Shown: in pieces, positions 62,223 through 64,000 of the stretch | How positions within the stretch are numbered: position 1 is the first letter of the stretch | How the letters are laid out: each line of letters starts with the position of its first letter | Origin: Candidatus Gastranaerophilales bacterium | Lineage (GTDB): Bacteria; Cyanobacteriota; Vampirovibrionia; Gastranaerophilales; Gastranaerophilaceae | DNA length: 64,000 bases | Direction of reading: 5' to 3' | NCBI GenBank assembly: GCA_944325155.1 | Contig: CALUYY010000002.1 | Location: 62,001 to 126,000, forward strand | Notes under the pieces: model-generated | What the model was told of the DNA's origin: nothing | The model's database searches: none | The model's input: the letters and a program-made list of their open reading frames with translations, nothing else | Position numbers and translations under genes: made by a program

Positions 62223-62591
62223 ATGAATTTCAGGCATGGTTCATTAGAAAGCATTATTTTAAACGCTCTTTGGGATTTGGAAGCTCAAGGCGTTTATAAA
62301 AATTCGGTTAAAGATGTTTTTGATTATATTTCATCAACCCAAACCGCAAAAAGAGCTTATACTACCGTTAAAACCGTTATGGACAGGCTTTTTGAAAAAG
62401 AAGTTTTATTAAGAATCAAGCAAGGCAAAAAATTTTATTACAGAACCGCATATTCAAACAACGACATAATTGCAAATTCGCTTAAAAAAATTGCCCTTCA
62501 GTATTGCGGAGGCAATATGAATAAATTAATCGAAGTTGCAATGTCCGTACAGAAACAAAATTTAGTCGAAACAAATGTTAATATGGGTTAA
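62223..62591 (+). CDS. BlaI/MecI/CopY-family transcriptional regulator
   Basis: 122 residues. Winged-helix repressor family: SLESIILNALWDLEAQGVYKNSVKDVFDYI then RAYTTVKTVMDRLFEKEVLLRIKQGKKFYYRTAYS, matching the recognition helix and wing of BlaI. Many members control beta-lactamase or copper genes through a BlaR protease, but none is present here, so the target is unknown. The C-terminal dimerisation helix is short. AAGGAA precedes the ATG. The next gene begins 3 bases after its stop. Confidence 0.85.
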   Translation: MNFRHGSLESIILNALWDLEAQGVYKNSVKDVFDYISSTQTAKRAYTTVKTVMDRLFEKEVLLRIKQGKKFYYRTAYSNNDIIANSLKKIALQYCGGNMNKLIEVAMSVQKQNLVETNVNMG

Positions 62592-62594
62592 GAT

Positions 62595-62972
62595 TTGTTG
62601 AATAATGCCGATAATATAATTGAAACACGAAGAAGAACGGCAAAATTAATTATTGATGTCGTTTTAAATAAAATTCATGTTTTGGAGGCTCTGAAAAATT
62701 TCCCCAAAAATTCCGATGATCCTTCCGTATTAGTTTGTTTTCACATTCTTGTTCACTATGAAGCAGATGAAGACATAAGAAAAAAAGACCCGCTCTACAA
62801 AGAAACACAGGATGAATTTCTGGTTGAAACCGCAGAGACTTTAATTAAAGGAGAACCGCTTCCTGTTAATATTATAAAAGAGTATAAAGATTATTACGAA
62901 TCTGACTTATTTTATAAAGTAAAAGATAATAAAAGCATACTGAAACGTCTCGGAAAATTTATCAACTTATGA
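62595..62972 (+). CDS. Hypothetical 125-residue protein
   Basis: Not recognised. Acidic, mostly helical, beginning MLNNADNIIETRRRTAKLIIDVVLNKIHV, with VLVCFHILVHYEADEDIRKKDPLYKE in the middle. No signal peptide or membrane span. Starts at TTG (two adjacent candidates) without a strong Shine-Dalgarno, 3 bases after the BlaI-family gene, and overlaps the TadE-like gene by 4 bases. The tight packing suggests one operon of regulator, this protein and a prepilin-like protein. Confidence 0.7.
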   Translation: MLNNADNIIETRRRTAKLIIDVVLNKIHVLEALKNFPKNSDDPSVLVCFHILVHYEADEDIRKKDPLYKETQDEFLVETAETLIKGEPLPVNIIKEYKDYYESDLFYKVKDNKSILKRLGKFINL

Positions 62973-63487
62973 AAAACGAATTGTCTGAAAGTAAAAATAA
63001 AATTTTTGCCCAGGGCTCAATTGAGTATATGGTTGTATTTTCTCTGCTTTTTATAACCTTTGTCTTTGTTCTTGATATTGCTCTTTTTTTCAGACAAATT
63101 TATCTTGTACAAACCGCTTCCGATGAAATTTTATCCAGGCTTGTTGTGGGGCATTTGTGCAGCGGCAGGCTTGTGGATAATGTACATGACGGCGATGATG
63201 AAGAAGATGTTGTTACACAGATTAATGATTTTACGGAAACAAAAGAAACAATAGAATATGTAATTAAAAGTTATTTTAGCTCCGATGTTGCTCTCGGTGT
63301 CGGCGAATCTTCAAATTACGGAATCAATTTCAGCACAAATGACGATAAATTTAATGTTGCGCTTTCATGCAGAAATTATGCAACCCCCGATGTTGTTTAT
63401 TTTTCATATAACTATAAGGGTCTCCTTTTATACAGAAACGGCAAAATCATTAATTCCAACCCCTCCTCCAACACCTCTTACTTTTAA
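62969..63487 (+). CDS. TadE-like / class III prepilin-like membrane protein
   Basis: 172 residues. N-terminus MKNELSESKNKIFAQGSIEYMVVFSLLFITFVFVLDIALFF: a charged leader, QGSIEY, then a hydrophobic helix. Glu a few residues after the Gly fits TadE/TadF and archaeal-type class III prepilins. The remaining domain is acidic, with a polar loop DNVHDGDDEEDV and two cysteines. Overlaps the upstream gene by 4 bases. No Tad ATPase or secretin is visible within the window. Confidence 0.72.
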   Translation: MKNELSESKNKIFAQGSIEYMVVFSLLFITFVFVLDIALFFRQIYLVQTASDEILSRLVVGHLCSGRLVDNVHDGDDEEDVVTQINDFTETKETIEYVIKSYFSSDVALGVGESSNYGINFSTNDDKFNVALSCRNYATPDVVYFSYNYKGLLLYRNGKIINSNPSSNTSYF

Positions 63488-63552
63488 TTCTTGCATGGTT
63501 TAATTTTCAATGATATTATTCTTTTTGTGCCGGATTGAAAAAAGGTAAAAAA

Positions 63553-64000
63553 GTGCAATCTGTTGATATCATAATACCCGTTTACAATGAAGAAGATACA
63601 ATCGAAAACATAATCGATGTTGTTGATAATGTTGATTTTTGCGGGTTAAAAAAGAATTTAATTATTGTTGACGATTGTTCAACCGATTCAACAAGAAGCA
63701 TTTTGAAAAAATACGAAGATAAATTTAAAATAATCTATAAAGATAAAAACGGCGGCAAGGGTTCCGCCGTATCTATCGGGTTTAAAAATGCAACATCCGA
63801 TATAGTTGTTATTCAGGACGCCGACCTTGAATATGACCCAAATGACTATGCCAAACTTATTAACCTTATAATTCAGGATGATGCCGATGCTGTCTACGGT
63901 TCAAGATTTAAAGGCGCACCTTTTAAAAACTTTATGTTTTTAAGTTATGTTGCAAACAGATTTTTAACTTCTCTTACCAATATTTTGTACGGTACAAAAT
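63553..64000 (+). CDS. Family-2 glycosyltransferase, dolichyl/polyprenyl-phosphate sugar synthase type (truncated by window end)
   Basis: About 149 codons visible. GT-A fold: VDIIIPVYNEEDTIENII (about 3-20), LIIVDDCSTDSTRSILKKY (about 38-56), KNGGKGSAVSIGF, IQDADLEYDPNDYAKL (DXD-like, about 93-108), and AVYGSRFKG. The motif set matches the polyprenol-phosphate mannose/glucose synthase branch. GTG start with AAAAGG upstream; a TTG 18 bases earlier is an alternative. The C-terminal part, which would show whether membrane helices are attached, lies beyond the window. Confidence 0.88.
   Translation, partial: MQSVDIIIPVYNEEDTIENIIDVVDNVDFCGLKKNLIIVDDCSTDSTRSILKKYEDKFKIIYKDKNGGKGSAVSIGFKNATSDIVVIQDADLEYDPNDYAKLINLIIQDDADAVYGSRFKGAPFKNFMFLSYVANRFLTSLTNILYGTK

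Overview
The window is AT-rich bacterial chromosome with dense, mostly short-spaced genes. The best guess for the organism is a non-photosynthetic relative of cyanobacteria (Vampirovibrionophyceae/'Melainabacteria', probably the gut order Gastranaerophilales). This is inference. It rests on the strong A/T codon bias, several prepilins of the AFTLAE type, many lineage-type proteins of unknown function (acidic coiled coils, proteins with an SSP[LV]SF[KR]G motif, a membrane HEXXH protein), and a diderm envelope (OmpH-like chaperone, outer-membrane barrel, TonB C-terminal domain). No rRNA gene is present to settle it. TAG, TAA and TGA are all used as stops.

Layout. 1-10.9 kb: pyruvate phosphate dikinase (cut by the left edge), an ATP-grasp ligase with a TPR-TonB protein, a NarL-type regulator, uvrA, the tRNA U34 hydroxylase trhP and a YqeG phosphatase. 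11.1-16.5 kb: a tandem pair of acidic coiled-coil paralogues with duplicated upstream regions, and a 562-residue protein with helix-turn-helix-like modules. 16.5-25.8 kb: a complete UMP biosynthesis operon, pyrK-D-E-B-C-F-carA-carB, preceded by a leader that looks like a pyrBI-type attenuator with its own 12-codon leader peptide. 25.9-31.6 kb: a lineage protein, a TM2 gene broken by an in-frame TAG, a DegT aminotransferase, rluB-serS, yidD and a degenerate PurD-like ATP-grasp gene. 31.6-36.5 kb: three prepilin-like genes, two with near-identical promoters, around an Orn/Lys/Arg decarboxylase-family gene. 36.5-43.6 kb: MTA phosphorylase, YggT, tRNA-Arg with a 148-bp tandem repeat, a DUF1893-DUF362 exported protein, Pit/DUF47 phosphate transport, an outer-membrane barrel and an HD phosphohydrolase. 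43.6-45.0 kb: a mobile-element scar, made of phage-like gene fragments followed by tandem copies of the 3' end and terminator of tRNA-Leu. 45.1-64 kb: ugd, acetyltransferase, flavoprotein, ferritin, an alpha/alpha-toroid-like protein, tRNA-Ala, a frameshifted gene facing a HEXXH membrane protein, tRNA-Ser, OmpH, twin PlsC acyltransferases, unknown membrane/exported proteins, folP, bL25, uvrC lacking its HhH domain, a BlaI-type regulator, a TadE-like prepilin and the start of a family-2 glycosyltransferase.

Three signals stand out. First, at seven loci (uvrA, trhP, rluB, the PurD-like gene, the HD gene, the alpha/alpha gene and folP) a -10 hexamer sits exactly six bases before the ATG with no Shine-Dalgarno; five of these carry an extended TGn. 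This predicts leaderless mRNAs. Second, the pyr operon leader couples a short peptide ORF to a terminator-like hairpin. Third, two tRNA genes are followed by tandem repeats that restate tRNA 3'-end sequence, which suggests repeated integration or slippage at tRNA ends. No CRISPR array, rRNA, replication origin or intact insertion sequence was seen.
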